64,000 nucleotides of DNA from Gorsachius magnificus (Eukaryota > Chordata > Aves > Pelecaniformes > Ardeidae). Both the position numbers and the translations under genes were made by a program. Below, in pieces: positions 10,970-20,473 of this stretch; the first letter of the stretch is position 1, and each line of letters opens with the position of its first letter. The notes beneath the pieces are model-generated. The model saw nothing but the letters and a program-made list of their open reading frames with translations, had not been told where the DNA came from and ran no database searches. The DNA lies in the NCBI GenBank assembly GCA_034008185.1, contig CM067104.1:558001-622000 (forward strand), in the 5' to 3' direction.

Positions 10970-12535
10970 TCAGCTCCAGCGCTTCAGCTCCAGCGGCTCT
11001 GCCGGCGGCTCGGGCGGCGCCTGAGGGCGGCCAGGCGCTCGGCCAGGCTGCGCGGCCGCGGGCACAGCGCGAACTCGTACAGCACCGCACCCAGCGCCGC
11101 GCCCAGCAGCGGGCCCGCCCAGTACACCTGCCGGGGGGCGGCGTGGGCACCGGCACCGGGCGGCCCGGGCACCGCCGCCCCCCCCCCCCCCCCCCCCCCC
11201 CGGGCCCCCCGGCTTCGGGGGCCGGTGGGCCGGGGGGGCCGGGGGGCACCCACCTCCCCCCCGAAACACTGGGGGGGCTGCAGGCACCCTGCCTGCACAG
11301 CACCTGGGGGTGCTGCTGTCACTGGGGTGGCTCCGGCAGCCGTCCCCCCTCAGCGGGGACACCAGGGCTGGGGCAGGACCGGGAGAAGCGGGGGGGGTCC
11401 GGGGCGAGATGGGGGGGTCCCCCTGCCCCACTTACCCAGGGTTGGTGAAGTTGCGGGTGATGACGGCGGGGGCGAAGGAGCGTGCGGGGTTCATGCCGGC
11501 GCCTGTGTAGTGGATCTGCGGGGAGGACGGGGCGGTGGGGTGCCGGCTGGCTGCCCCCACCGCCTTGGAGCCCCCCCTCCCCGCCCCCAGAGCCACAGCA
11601 GGAGGGTCCCCGCGGCCGCCCTTACCCCAAAGAGGTGGCCGAGGGCGAGGGAGAAGCCGACGGGCAGCGCAGCTGAGCCCGGGCGCCCGTCGTGGCGGTT
11701 GTCGAAGCTGGCCAGGACGCAGAGGACGAACTGGGCAGTCAGGAGCAGCTCCACCACCGTGCCCTGGCCCAGGCCCACGCCGGGGTGCAGCTGTGTGGGG
11801 AGGGGGCTCAGCACCCTGCCTGCTCCCAGCTGGCAGCCAGCACCCCACAGACCTGGTCCCCCCTTCCCTCAGCACCCCAAACCCCGCTGCCCAGCCCGTC
11901 ACCCCCCCAGGCTCCCAAGCACCTCCTGGCCCCAATTCCCTGTTGCCCCCCTTGTCATCCCCAGCCCCACTGTACCCCAAACACCCAGCTCCCATTACTG
12001 CTCCACGTCACCCCAATGCCTCAAGCACCTCCTGAACCCCCTAATCCCCCATTTCCCAGCCCCAGCCCCTGAGCACCCCAAACACCCCCCCCCAGGCATC
12101 TCTGACCCCCACAGTCCCCCATTACAGCCCCATAGCACCCCAAACCACCTCCTGGAGCCCCACTCCCCCCTCCCCACCCCACAGTACCCCAACCCCTCCA
12201 GCACCCCCACCCCCCCCCCGCCCCTGCCCGCGGGCCGGGGCCCGGACGGGGGCGGCCCCGGCCGGCCCCCCGGGCCCAGGGCGCGGGGGGGAGAGCTGCG
12301 AGGCCATCAGGAAGGCCAGGGTGATGGCCGGGTTGATGTGGCCCCCGCTGACATGGCCCAGCGCCTGCACCAGGGTGGCTTGGGCCAGCCCGAAGGCCAG
12401 GGCGGCCCCCAGGATGCTGGGGGGGCCCGGGGCCCAGCGCAGGGAAGCCCCCAGCCCCAGCAGGGCATAGAGGAGGCTGCCCAGGAACTCGGCCAGGACG
12501 GCCCTCCAGAAGGAGGATGAACGCAGCTCCCGCAT
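10970..12535 (-). CDS. MIP: MIP / aquaporin-0, lens fibre water channel
   Basis: Major intrinsic protein of lens fibre cells, a tetrameric plasma-membrane water channel and adhesion protein. Exon 1 starts at 12535 ([20 protein letters not shown]) and carries the first NPA box ([17 protein letters not shown]). Exon 2 is 11790-11626, exactly 165 bases as in mammalian MIP ([19 protein letters not shown]). Exon 3 is 11515-11436 ([16 protein letters not shown], second NPA box). Exon 4 starts at 11127 ([19 protein letters not shown]). Three problems: exon 1 loses recognisable homology after MASQLS beside a C/G-rich tract; exon 3 has 80 bases instead of 81, AACCCTGG replacing the expected AAC-CAC-TGG; and the last exon ends SRRQSRWS in frame (stop at 10984), whereas the neighbouring frame gives [15 protein letters not shown] (stop at 10970), which looks like the true MIP tail. 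Confidence 0.95.
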
Positions 12536-12596
12536 GGCCTGGCCCCGCTGCCCTCCACGGCCCCGCTCCCCTCCCCGGGGGCCACCCGCACCCACC

Positions 12597-12602
12597 TTTA
12601 TA
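12597..12602 (-). promoter_or_regulatory. MIP: MIP TATA box
   Basis: TATAAA on the minus strand (CTTATAAAGG), 62 bases upstream of the MIP start codon. A TATA promoter fits a tissue-restricted lens gene and contrasts with the TATA-less CpG islands of the neighbours. Confidence 0.75.
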
Positions 12603-13604
12603 AGGCCCCCCCGGCCGGCCCCGGGGGTGGGATCCCACCGCCGCCACCCCCTGTTAACCGCTTCGCTGCCCGGGGCAGGGGCCGGGTGGCACAAGGCGAG
12701 GGCCCCCTCCCAGCCCCCCCCCTCCCGGGGCAGCCCTGCACCCCCAGATTAGTGGGGACCCCCTCCAGAGCTGTGCCCCCCCCCCCCATCCCTGGGGCTG
12801 CCTTGCCGGGGGGGGGGGTGGGCTCTGACCCATAGGTGCCCCCTGTGGGGTTTGGGGGGCACCGCTATGCTCAGGGGCTGGGGGCAGTGCTGAGACACAC
12901 ACACATGTCCCCCCGCTGTGTTTTGGGGGACACCTTGGGGTGACCCTGCTGGGAGCCAGCCTCTCCCAGCCCCACACAGGGGTCCCCCCCTGGGCCAGCC
13001 CTGTGGGGGGCCGCGGGGGCTCCCCCCGCCCCAGGCCCTGTTGTCTGCGGGAGGGTTATTCAGCCCGGCTTAGCGGGCGCTAATTCCCCGGCCGGGGGGG
13101 GATTAGGGCCAGGCCCGGCCATTGGCGCCCACGGAAATCTGCCGGGGCTGCAGAGGCCGCGACAAAGGGCTTTGCTGCGCTCAGCGCCCCGGCACGGGAC
13201 AGGGGGTCCCGGCCCCCACCCTCGCCACGGGGCCGCTGGGAGGGGGCACCCGCCCGGGGGAGCCAGGGAGGGGGCACAGGGGAGGGACCCTGCTGTCGGG
13301 GTGCTCCCACGCCCCAAGGGCGCAGGATGGGGGGTCTCGCAGCCACTGGGACACACCCCCCCTGCCCCGTCCCCCACAGCAACACTCGGCACCCAGCTCT
13401 GCCCCAAAACCGCCTTTAATCCCCCAGGGGGAGGAGAGGGCCGGAGCCATCTGTGCATGGCCCCCCCAGCCCCCCACTCTGCCAGGGGTCACCGTGCCCC
13501 ACGTGCCCCATGGAGGGCGCTGGGCTCGGGGGCCGGTGGGGACCCAGCTTCGTGGCCCGTGAGCCACCTCCTGCAGGCTGGGTTGGAGCGGGGAGATGGG
13601 GGGC
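12603..13604. other. Intergenic between MIP promoter and AQP4-like 3' end
   Basis: About 1 kb of GC-rich sequence. The first few hundred bases probably hold upstream MIP control elements. The last 200 are the presumptive 3' UTR of the second aquaporin, where a minus-strand ATTAAAGGC (near 13415) could act as a poly(A) signal. No exon or repeat recognised. Confidence 0.5.
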
Positions 13605-14970
13605 TCAGGCCGTGCCCTGGCCCCGCTCAGCTGGGGGGGCCAGGGGGCCGCGGGCAGAGGGTGAGGAGGGGGACGGGCTGGTGGTCTCCACCAGCGCCAC
13701 GTCCCGGCAGGCAAGGCAGGCGCCCAGCTTCTCCCGGGAGGCGCTGGGGGAGAAGACGAACTCGTAGGAGAGCCCGGCCAGCACCGCGCCCAGCACCGGC
13801 CCCAGCCAGTACACCTGGGGGACAGGCAGCGTCAGGGGTGCCCCAGGGGGGACACACGGGGACAGGGGTGCCCTGGCAACAGGGGGATGCAGGGACAGGG
13901 GCCGCTGGGCACTGCCCCAGGGATGGGGGGACTGGGGACCCCCACACCAGTGACGGGGACGACTGGGGGCACTCCTGGGGGGACTGGGAGGGGCCCATCC
14001 CAAGGATGGGGACTTGAGGGGACCTGTCCTGTGATGGAGGGATCAGGAGGACCCAAAACGAGGATACAATCAAGGGCGACCTACCCCAGGGGGGACCAGG
14101 GGACCCATCCAAATGAAGGGAAGAACCCAGGCCCCCCGTCCTGGGGTGGGGAGGGTATGAGGAGGGTCCCACGCTGCAGCTGGGGACACCCATCCCCACA
14201 TTGGGGTCTCTGGGGGGGACCCGGGGGGTGCCGCTGACTCACCCAGTGGTCATCCCAGATGCCGGTGACGATGGCTGGCCCCAGCGAGCGGGCCGGGTTC
14301 ATGCTGCCCCCTGAGAATGGCCCCGGGGGGGGGTGGGGGGGGGGGGGGGGCAGCCCCGGGGGGGGGGGGCAGGGGTCCTTACCGCAGCCAGGGCGCCTGC
14401 AGTCACGGCGCTGCCCAGGGCCAGCCCGCCATGTGGGGCTGCCTGGTCAGCGGTGGCAAAGGCAGCCAGTGCCAGCTGGAAGGTGGCGAAGGTCTCCCAG
14501 GCCAGCGCCTGCCCCGCCGTCCCCACCACGCTCACCTGCCGTGACAGTCTGACCTCAGCGCCCCGCTGCTGGGACAGGGATGGGGGCACTCGCCCTGGTG
14601 ACAAGGCTGGGGATGGGGACACTCATCCAGGTGACAAGGCTGGGGATGGGGACACTCACCCTGGTGACGAGGCCAGCGTCGTCCGGCAGTGCCATGCGGG
14701 CAGCGGCGGAGGCCAGCACGGCCCCAGCACACTGGGCCAGGAGCCCGGCAGCCCCACGCAGGGCACCCAGTTTGCGGGTGCAGAGCAGGGCCAGGGTGAG
14801 CGCTGGGTTGGCCTGGGGCGCCCCGAGGGTGCAGGCCAGCGCCCCAGCCACCAGCCCCCCGGCCAGCGCCGGTGCCAGGGGCCCGGGGGCCACCGAAGCG
14901 CCCAGCACCACCCCCACGAAGATGAGCGTCGCTGCTGCCTCCGCCAGCACCCCTCGCCGCTCCGCAGCTC
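13605..14970 (-). CDS. Divergent AQP4-like aquaporin, first exon(s) unresolved
   Basis: A second aquaporin directly upstream of MIP in the same orientation. It has the family exon plan. Exon A is 14970-14660, with an NPA box in [20 protein letters not shown]. Exon B is about 14547-14383, 55 codons as in MIP ([20 protein letters not shown]). Exon C is 14323-14243, 27 codons, with the second NPA box in [18 protein letters not shown]. Exon D is 13814-13605 ([23 protein letters not shown], then a Ser/Pro-rich tail after [14 protein letters not shown]). CTRK..AQC and the GAVLAG/YEFVFSP segment are closest to AQP4; [11 protein letters not shown] resembles AQP5. The helix-5 selectivity-filter His (usual LGHL.G) is replaced by AGALAA, so Ala. 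The whole frame is open. The N-terminus must lie upstream of the acceptor at 14971; an ATG at 15475 is one unproven candidate. The acceptor of exon C is buried in a poly-C run. Confidence 0.82.
14567..14672. repeat. 33-bp tandem repeat spanning a splice donor
   Basis: Three copies of a unit CTGGTGACAAGGCTGGGGAT followed by GGGGACACTCA. The right-hand copy contains the end of aquaporin exon A and its donor (minus strand CACCAGG|GTGAGT). The other two copies carry degenerate donor-like versions (CACCTGGATGAGT, CACCAGGGCGAGT). Confidence 0.8.
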
Positions 14971-14999
14971 CTGGGGACACGGGGTGGCCGGGTGTCACC

Positions 15000-15265
15000 C
15001 TGGTGGGCACCCAGGTGCCATGGCGATGGGGTGCCATGGCAACAGAGTGTCTCAGTGATGGGGTGTTGTGGCAATGGGGGACCTCAGTGATGGGGGTGCC
15101 ATAGCAACCGGATGCCTCAGCAGCTGGGTACCATGGTGATGGGGGTGTCGTGGCAATGGGGGACCTTGGCAACAGGGTCACCGTGACAACCGGGGCGCCA
15201 CGGCAATGGAGGCACCGTGGCAATAGGGATGGGTGCCATGGCTACAGGGGGTTATGGTCACTGGG
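15000..15265. repeat. Degenerate minisatellite, GTGCCATGGCAATGGGG-type
   Basis: About ten imperfect units of 20-32 bases built on (G)GTGCCATGGCAAYRGGG and CTCAGTGATGGGG, just upstream of the known exons of the AQP4-like gene. It may lie in that gene's first intron. Confidence 0.7.
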
Positions 15266-16529
15266 GGTTCCCCGTGGGGGGCACACAGGGACCCCTGTGG
15301 GGGGGCCAGGGGCTGGGGCTGGGTGCTGAGATGACTGGGGTGGTCCCCACGAGTTGGGGGCTGCTCACCCACCCCCCCGGCAGGGAGGGACCCTGGGGCC
15401 ATGGGGCTCGGTGGGGCTGAGGGGGCAGGGGCTGGGGCAGGGCAGCTTGCAGGCCTTCCCGCCCTTATGGCCATGGCGCAGCGGGGGCGGGGCTGAGGCA
15501 AGAGCAGAGGATGCCCGGGGCGGGGGCACCTCCCACCCCCCCCGCCCTGCCACCCTCCCAAACCCCCCAATGTGGGGAGGGAAGGCCCCACGCTTGGCAC
15601 AGGCACTCCTGGGGTGCAGGAGGGGGCTGAGGATGGGGCAGAGCCCTGGGGGGGGGGGGGGCGGGGGGGGTGGTGGGATTGGGCTCAGAGCATCTCTGGG
15701 TGCCATGGCAACGAGCTGGGACACTTTGGGGTGTTGCCACGACGACCAGTGCTCCATCCCTGGGCGAGAGATGAAAGGCAGGGATGAAAGGCTGGGGGGA
15801 GCAGGGCGGGGGGGGGGGGAAGGTGCCTGCCCGTGGTAGGAGGGGGGGACCCCCACAGCCGGCCCTGCTCACACCCCAGCAACGGGAGCCAGGGGCCGGG
15901 CCCATCCCCGCTGTGGGTGCCCCTGTGCCCCCCGCCTGCCGGGAGCTGGGCGGCCGCGTCCCTGTCCCTGCCAGCTCAGCAGCCGGGCCCCGCACGTGGG
16001 GTGAGTCAGCGGGGGGGGTGCCGAAGGGCCTGGCTCAGCACGGGGGCACGCGGGGCCCCGGCCCTGCTGACGCCCTGCAAAGCGCCAGAACAATCCGCGC
16101 CCAGGGCGGCCACAAAGGGCCAGGGCCGGCGGCCGCGGGGGCACGCGGGCGGACGCACGGACGCGGAGCGGGGCCACACATGGGGCCTGCGCCCCAGCAG
16201 ACGGGGCTGGCTGGAGGGGGGGGTGGGGGTGGTGGGGGGCTGAGTGGGGCGGGGGGGGCTCCCCTGGGCCCCTTCACCCCGGGGACCCCCAGCACTGTCC
16301 CGGCCCCCGGCGAGCCGTGCCAGGCTGGGCTGGGCCCCGGGCCCGCCCCCCGGCCCCCCCCCCGGGGGACCCCGCATCCGCCCAGCGCACCCCAGGGACG
16401 CTGTACCCCCCCCCCCCCCCCCCGGGCCAGCCCCTCAGCGGACCCAGGGGCCCCCCGAGTCCCCGTCCCGCCCCCCTTTAGCGTCGCCCCACCGCGGGGG
16501 GGGGTGGGGTGGTGTTTGAGAGGCGAGGC
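15266..16529. other. Unassigned interval; SPRYD4/GLS2 would be expected here
   Basis: GC-rich sequence where mammals carry SPRYD4 and GLS2. I find no segment resembling the SPRY domain, glutaminase or ankyrin repeats in any frame. It may contain the first exon and promoter of the AQP4-like gene (ATG at 15475 on the minus strand is a weak candidate). G and C homopolymers of more than 10 bases occur near 15650, 16210 and 16410. Confidence 0.5.
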
Positions 16530-16800
16530 GCCAAGATGGCGGCGCCCTGCCCGCCCTCAGCCGCGGGGCGGAGCCCGCCAACGTCACGTGGGTTGGGGGG
16601 GGGGCCAAATGGCGGCCCCGTCTGACGGGAGGGAGACACGTGACCGCCGGCTCCAAAATGGCCGCGCCCATGGTGCGGGGCGGTACGGCTCGACCGCCCC
16701 GCCGAGGGGTAATGGCGGCGGGGGCGGGGCTTCGCTGCCTTAAAGGAGCCGCGCTCAAAAGAGCCGCGCTTAAAGGGGCCGCGCTTAAAGCGGTCGCGTG
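16530..16800. promoter_or_regulatory. CpG-island promoter with clustered YY1-like and CACGTG sites
   Basis: Four sites resembling the YY1 core (AANATGGCGGC type) on the plus strand at 16532-16544, 16606-16617, 16654-16668 and 16711-16720, and two CACGTG E-boxes at 16585-16590 and 16637-16642. Such clusters mark TATA-less promoters of ubiquitous genes. No coding exon follows on either strand close by. It could be an upstream RBMS2 promoter, 600-900 bases before the RBMS2 start, or the surviving promoter of a lost neighbour. Confidence 0.6.
16740..16797. repeat. Short tandem array of GCCGCGCTTAAAG units
   Basis: About four units of 15-16 bases, (TT)AAAGGGGCCGCGC type, each carrying CTTAAAG or CTCAAAAG. 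It sits at the downstream edge of the YY1-rich island. Confidence 0.75.
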
Positions 16801-17365
16801 TTACGGGCCCGGTCTCTCGCCCCGGCGCCGAGGCCCCAGGGGCCGTTGCGAGGCCTCGGCGCCGGGGCAGCCCCTCCCCGGGCGGGCAGTGCTGCCCCCG
16901 TGGCGGGGGGGCGCCCTGTGCAGCTCCCAGCCCCCGGTGTGCAGCCCCCTCCCCTCCCCTCCCCCAGCGCCCTCCCAGTGCCCCCGGCGTCCCGGGCGCT
17001 CGGGCCCCGGTTGCCGCCAGCCGCAGCGGGGCGCAGGCCCCGGCATGGCGGGCGGCCTGGCCGGGGGACGGTGGCACCGCGGTGCCGGGGGCGGGGGGGG
17101 GGAGGCTCCCCCGGTGTCACCCCCCCCCCCCCCCCCCCGGCTGGCGTGACCGGGGCGAGCCCCCGGGGGGGCCGGGGGCCCCCCCGGGGGGGGGGCGCCC
17201 GGGGGGCGGCCCGGGGTGGGGGGTGGTGTGTGTGTGTGTGCGCGCCCTCCCAGCGTGGGGAGCACGGGGGACGCGGGGCACCCCCGGGTGGGGGGGGGGG
17301 GGCGCGGGGCCGTCCCCGGCGTTAGGACCCGGTGCCAGCCCGGATTCCAGGCTGGCTCCCGGGCG

Positions 17366-17373
17366 TGACGTCA
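17366..17373 (+). promoter_or_regulatory. RBMS2: Cyclic AMP response element before RBMS2
   Basis: Perfect TGACGTCA palindrome 53 bases upstream of the RBMS2 start codon, inside a CpG island. A CRE close to the start is typical of CREB/ATF-bound TATA-less promoters; function here is inference. Confidence 0.6.
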
Positions 17374-17425
17374 GGCGCGGGCCCGCCTGGCTCCCGGCCC
17401 GCCCCGGCCCCTCGCGCTCGGGAAA

Positions 17426-20400
17426 ATGCTGCTCTCGGTGCCGCCGCGCTCCGGCCTGCCCGCCTTCGCCTACAACAAGAGCGGCAAGAAGGTACGGGGG
17501 CCCCCCGCCCCGGTCCCCCCCCCCCGCCCCCGCACCGCCGGCCCGGGGCAGCCCCGGCCCCCGCCGCGGGGGGAGCCGCGCCGCGGGGCTGGGGGGGGGG
17601 TGCGGGGGGGGGACACCCGCCGTGGCGGCCCCGTCCCCTCCGCAGCGGTGGCCGTTGCGGGGTGGGGGGGGTCCAGCCCGCGGGCCCGGGTCGTCGGCGC
17701 GGGCCCCGGCCCCGCCGGGCTGCCTGCCCACCCCCCCCCACACCCGGCCTCGTTTCCCCCCCGGGGGGGTGCGGGCGCCCCACGCACAGCACAGACCCCG
17801 GGCCGGGGGGGGCCCCACGCGGGGCGGGACGACCCCCGCAGACACTGCACACGCTTGTGGCGGCGCCTGCCGCCCCGGGGCCCCCCCCCGCGTGTGCCCC
17901 CCACGCGGTGCCGCCCGGCCGGGGGGCCGGGGGGTGGGGGGGGGGGGGGGGGGGGCACGGACGCCCCGAGCTGCAGCAGAGCCTGGATGTGGGGGCCACC
18001 GGCTGGGGAGCCGGGGGAACACGGGGACGTGGGGCTGCCCTGGGGTGGGGGGGACCCGAGGAGGGGGCCAGGGGTCCCGTGGCTGGGGGTGTCCCCTGGA
18101 TCCGGTGGCTGGGGGCGTCCCCTGGATCTGGCCCTGAGCCCTGCGGGGGCTCGGCGCCCTCGCGCCCCCCCGGGGGGGCCAGCGCAGCCGCTGGGCCCCC
18201 CCAGCCCCAGCCCCGCCGGGGGGGCCACGGACCAGCTCAGTAAGACCAACCTCTACATCCGGGGGCTGCACCCCGGCACCACGGACCAGGACCTCGTCAA
18301 GCTCTGCCAGCCGTGAGTGGGGCCGGGACCCCCCCGGGGGCTGGGGTTCCCACTGCTGGGGGGCCCTGTGGGGCACTGACCCCCCCCCCTCCCCTCTTCT
18401 CTGCTGCCGGGGGGCCCTGCAGGGCACTGACCCCCCCTCTCCCACCCAGCTACGGGAAGATCGTCTCCACCAAAGCCATCCTGGACAAGACGACCAACAA
18501 GTGCAAAGGTGGGGGGGGGCACGGGGCCGGGGGGCCGGGGTCTCTGGGGACCGCTCTCACCGCTGTCCCCCCCCCCCAGGCTATGGCTTCGTCGACTTCG
18601 ACAGCCCCACGGCGGCCCAGAAAGCCGTGACGGCGCTCAAGGCCAGTGGGGTGCAGGCGCAGATGGCCAAGGTATGGCATGGCCCCCCCAGGGCCCCCTG
18701 GGAACCCCCCGCTGGGCGCTGCAGGGCCTGGCTGGCCCCCTGACCCCCCCCCCCCCCCCCAACAGCAACAGGAGCAGGACCCCACCAACCTCTACATCTC
18801 GAACCTGCCGCTGGGGGTGGATGAGCAGGAGCTGGAGGCGCTGCTGAAGCCCTTCGGGCAGGTGGTCTCGACCCGCATCCTGCGGGACCCCCACGGGGCC
18901 AGCCGCGGCGTGGGCTTCGCACGGTATGGGGGGGCCGGGGCGGGGGGGGCGCCGCTGCAGGCTGGGGGGTGCACGGGGCTGGGGGGTGCACGGGGCTGGG
19001 GAAGGTGCCCAGCAGGATGGGGGGATGCTTGGGGCTGCACAGAGTTGGGGGGGGGGTTGTGGGGGGCTGCACGGGGCCAGGGGCAGCCGGGAGGGCCCCG
19101 GGGCGCCCCCCGCCCCAGCCCGCTCCCCCCCCCCCCCCCCCCCAGGATGGAGTCCACGGAGAAGTGCGAGGCCGTCATCACCCACTTCAATGGGAAGTAC
19201 ATCAAGATGCCCCCGGGGGTGCCAGGTGGGCTGGGGGGGTCCTGAGGGGGCTGGGGGGGGCTGGGGCTGGCTGATGGGGCTGACGGCCCCTCCCCACAGC
19301 CCCCCCGGACCCCCTCCTCTGCAAGTTTGCCGACGGGGGGCAGAAGAAGCGGCAGAGCCAGGGCAAGTTCGTGCCAAACGGGAGAGCCTGGGCCCGGGAT
19401 GGTGACGCGGTGAGAGGGGGCTGGGGGGGGGGGGAAAGGGGTCAGGCTGGGGGGCGACCCCCCCCCCCCCAGCTGCTTGGGGCGGGGGGCCATGGGACAG
19501 TGCTGATGCTTTTGCCCCCCCCCCAGGGCACTGTGACCTTGGCCTATGACCCTGCGACGGCGCTGCAGAACGGGTGGGTGCCCCAGGGCTCCCCTGGGCC
19601 CCGGTGGGGTGGGGGCTACCGGCCGCACCCCCCCCCACCCCTGACCCCCCCACCCCACAGGTTCTACCCAGCGCCCTACAGCCTGGCCCCCAGCCGGATG
19701 ATGGCCCCCGCCACCCTGGCCCCCTACCTGCCCTCCCCCGTCTCCTCCTACCAGGTATGGGGGGAGGGGCTGGGGGGCCTGGGGGGGGGGGATCCCCATG
19801 GGGGCAGGGGGGGCTCAGGGGAGCCCCCGCCCGCTCCCACCCGCCCGCGCCCCGCAGGCCACGGCCCCGCCTGGATGCACCAGTCCTACCTCGTGCAGCC
19901 CACGGTGAGCAGGGGGGGGGTTGATGGGGGGGGTGGATATGGGACAATGGGACACGCCTGCTGCCACGCCTGCTGAAGCCCCGCCCCTTAGGACCCACCC
20001 CACCCATTGTGACCATGGCCCCGCCCCACAGCCCCACCCTGCCCCACGTCCTGGCTTGCCCTGGGCCCTGTCGCATGTCCCCCCCAAACTGTGTCCCCCG
20101 GCCATGGAGCCTTTGTCCCCACACACCCCTTCTGCCCCTGCACCCCCCCCCCCATGGCCCTGGCCCCCACGTCCCCCCATGCCCCCAGTCCCAGTCCCCC
20201 ACATCCCCATCCCCCCCCCCCCCGCTGTGGACCACGCCGTCCCCCTCCAGCCCTCCGTGGTGGCCCCCCTGGCCCAGCAGCTCGGCCACCTCTCGCTGGG
20301 CAGCGCCGGCACGGTAAGAGCCCCCCCAAATGCCCAGCCCCCCCAAACCCCCCCCCCCCCCCCCCCCCCCACTGACGCTGCCACTCTCCCCAGTATGTGC

Positions 20401-20473
20401 CTGCTGCCACCGCTGTCCCCGGGCCTTCATCCCGCCGTACCCCCCAGTGCCACCCGCCCTCCCACTGGAGGTG
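17426..20473 (+). CDS. RBMS2: RBMS2, single-stranded nucleic-acid-binding protein with two RRMs
   Basis: RNA-binding motif single-stranded interacting protein 2, which binds AU-rich RNA. It is the only plus-strand gene here. Exon 1 17426-17491 ([10 protein letters not shown], then AYNKSGKK); exon 2 about 18190-18312 ([20 protein letters not shown], start of RRM1); 18450-18508 ([19 protein letters not shown]); 18580-18671 (YGFVDFDS, end of RRM1); 18766-18923 ([23 protein letters not shown]2); 19146-19225; 19300-19409 ([10 protein letters not shown]); 19527-19573; 19661-19754; 19858-19904; about 20222-20313 ([16 protein letters not shown]); about 20395-20470. Junction phases match. RRM cores are nearly identical to mammalian RBMS2. 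In the last exon found, homology moves from YVPAATAVP to [10 protein letters not shown] in another frame at GTCCCCGGGCC (20415-20425). The terminal coding exon was not identified. Confidence 0.95.
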
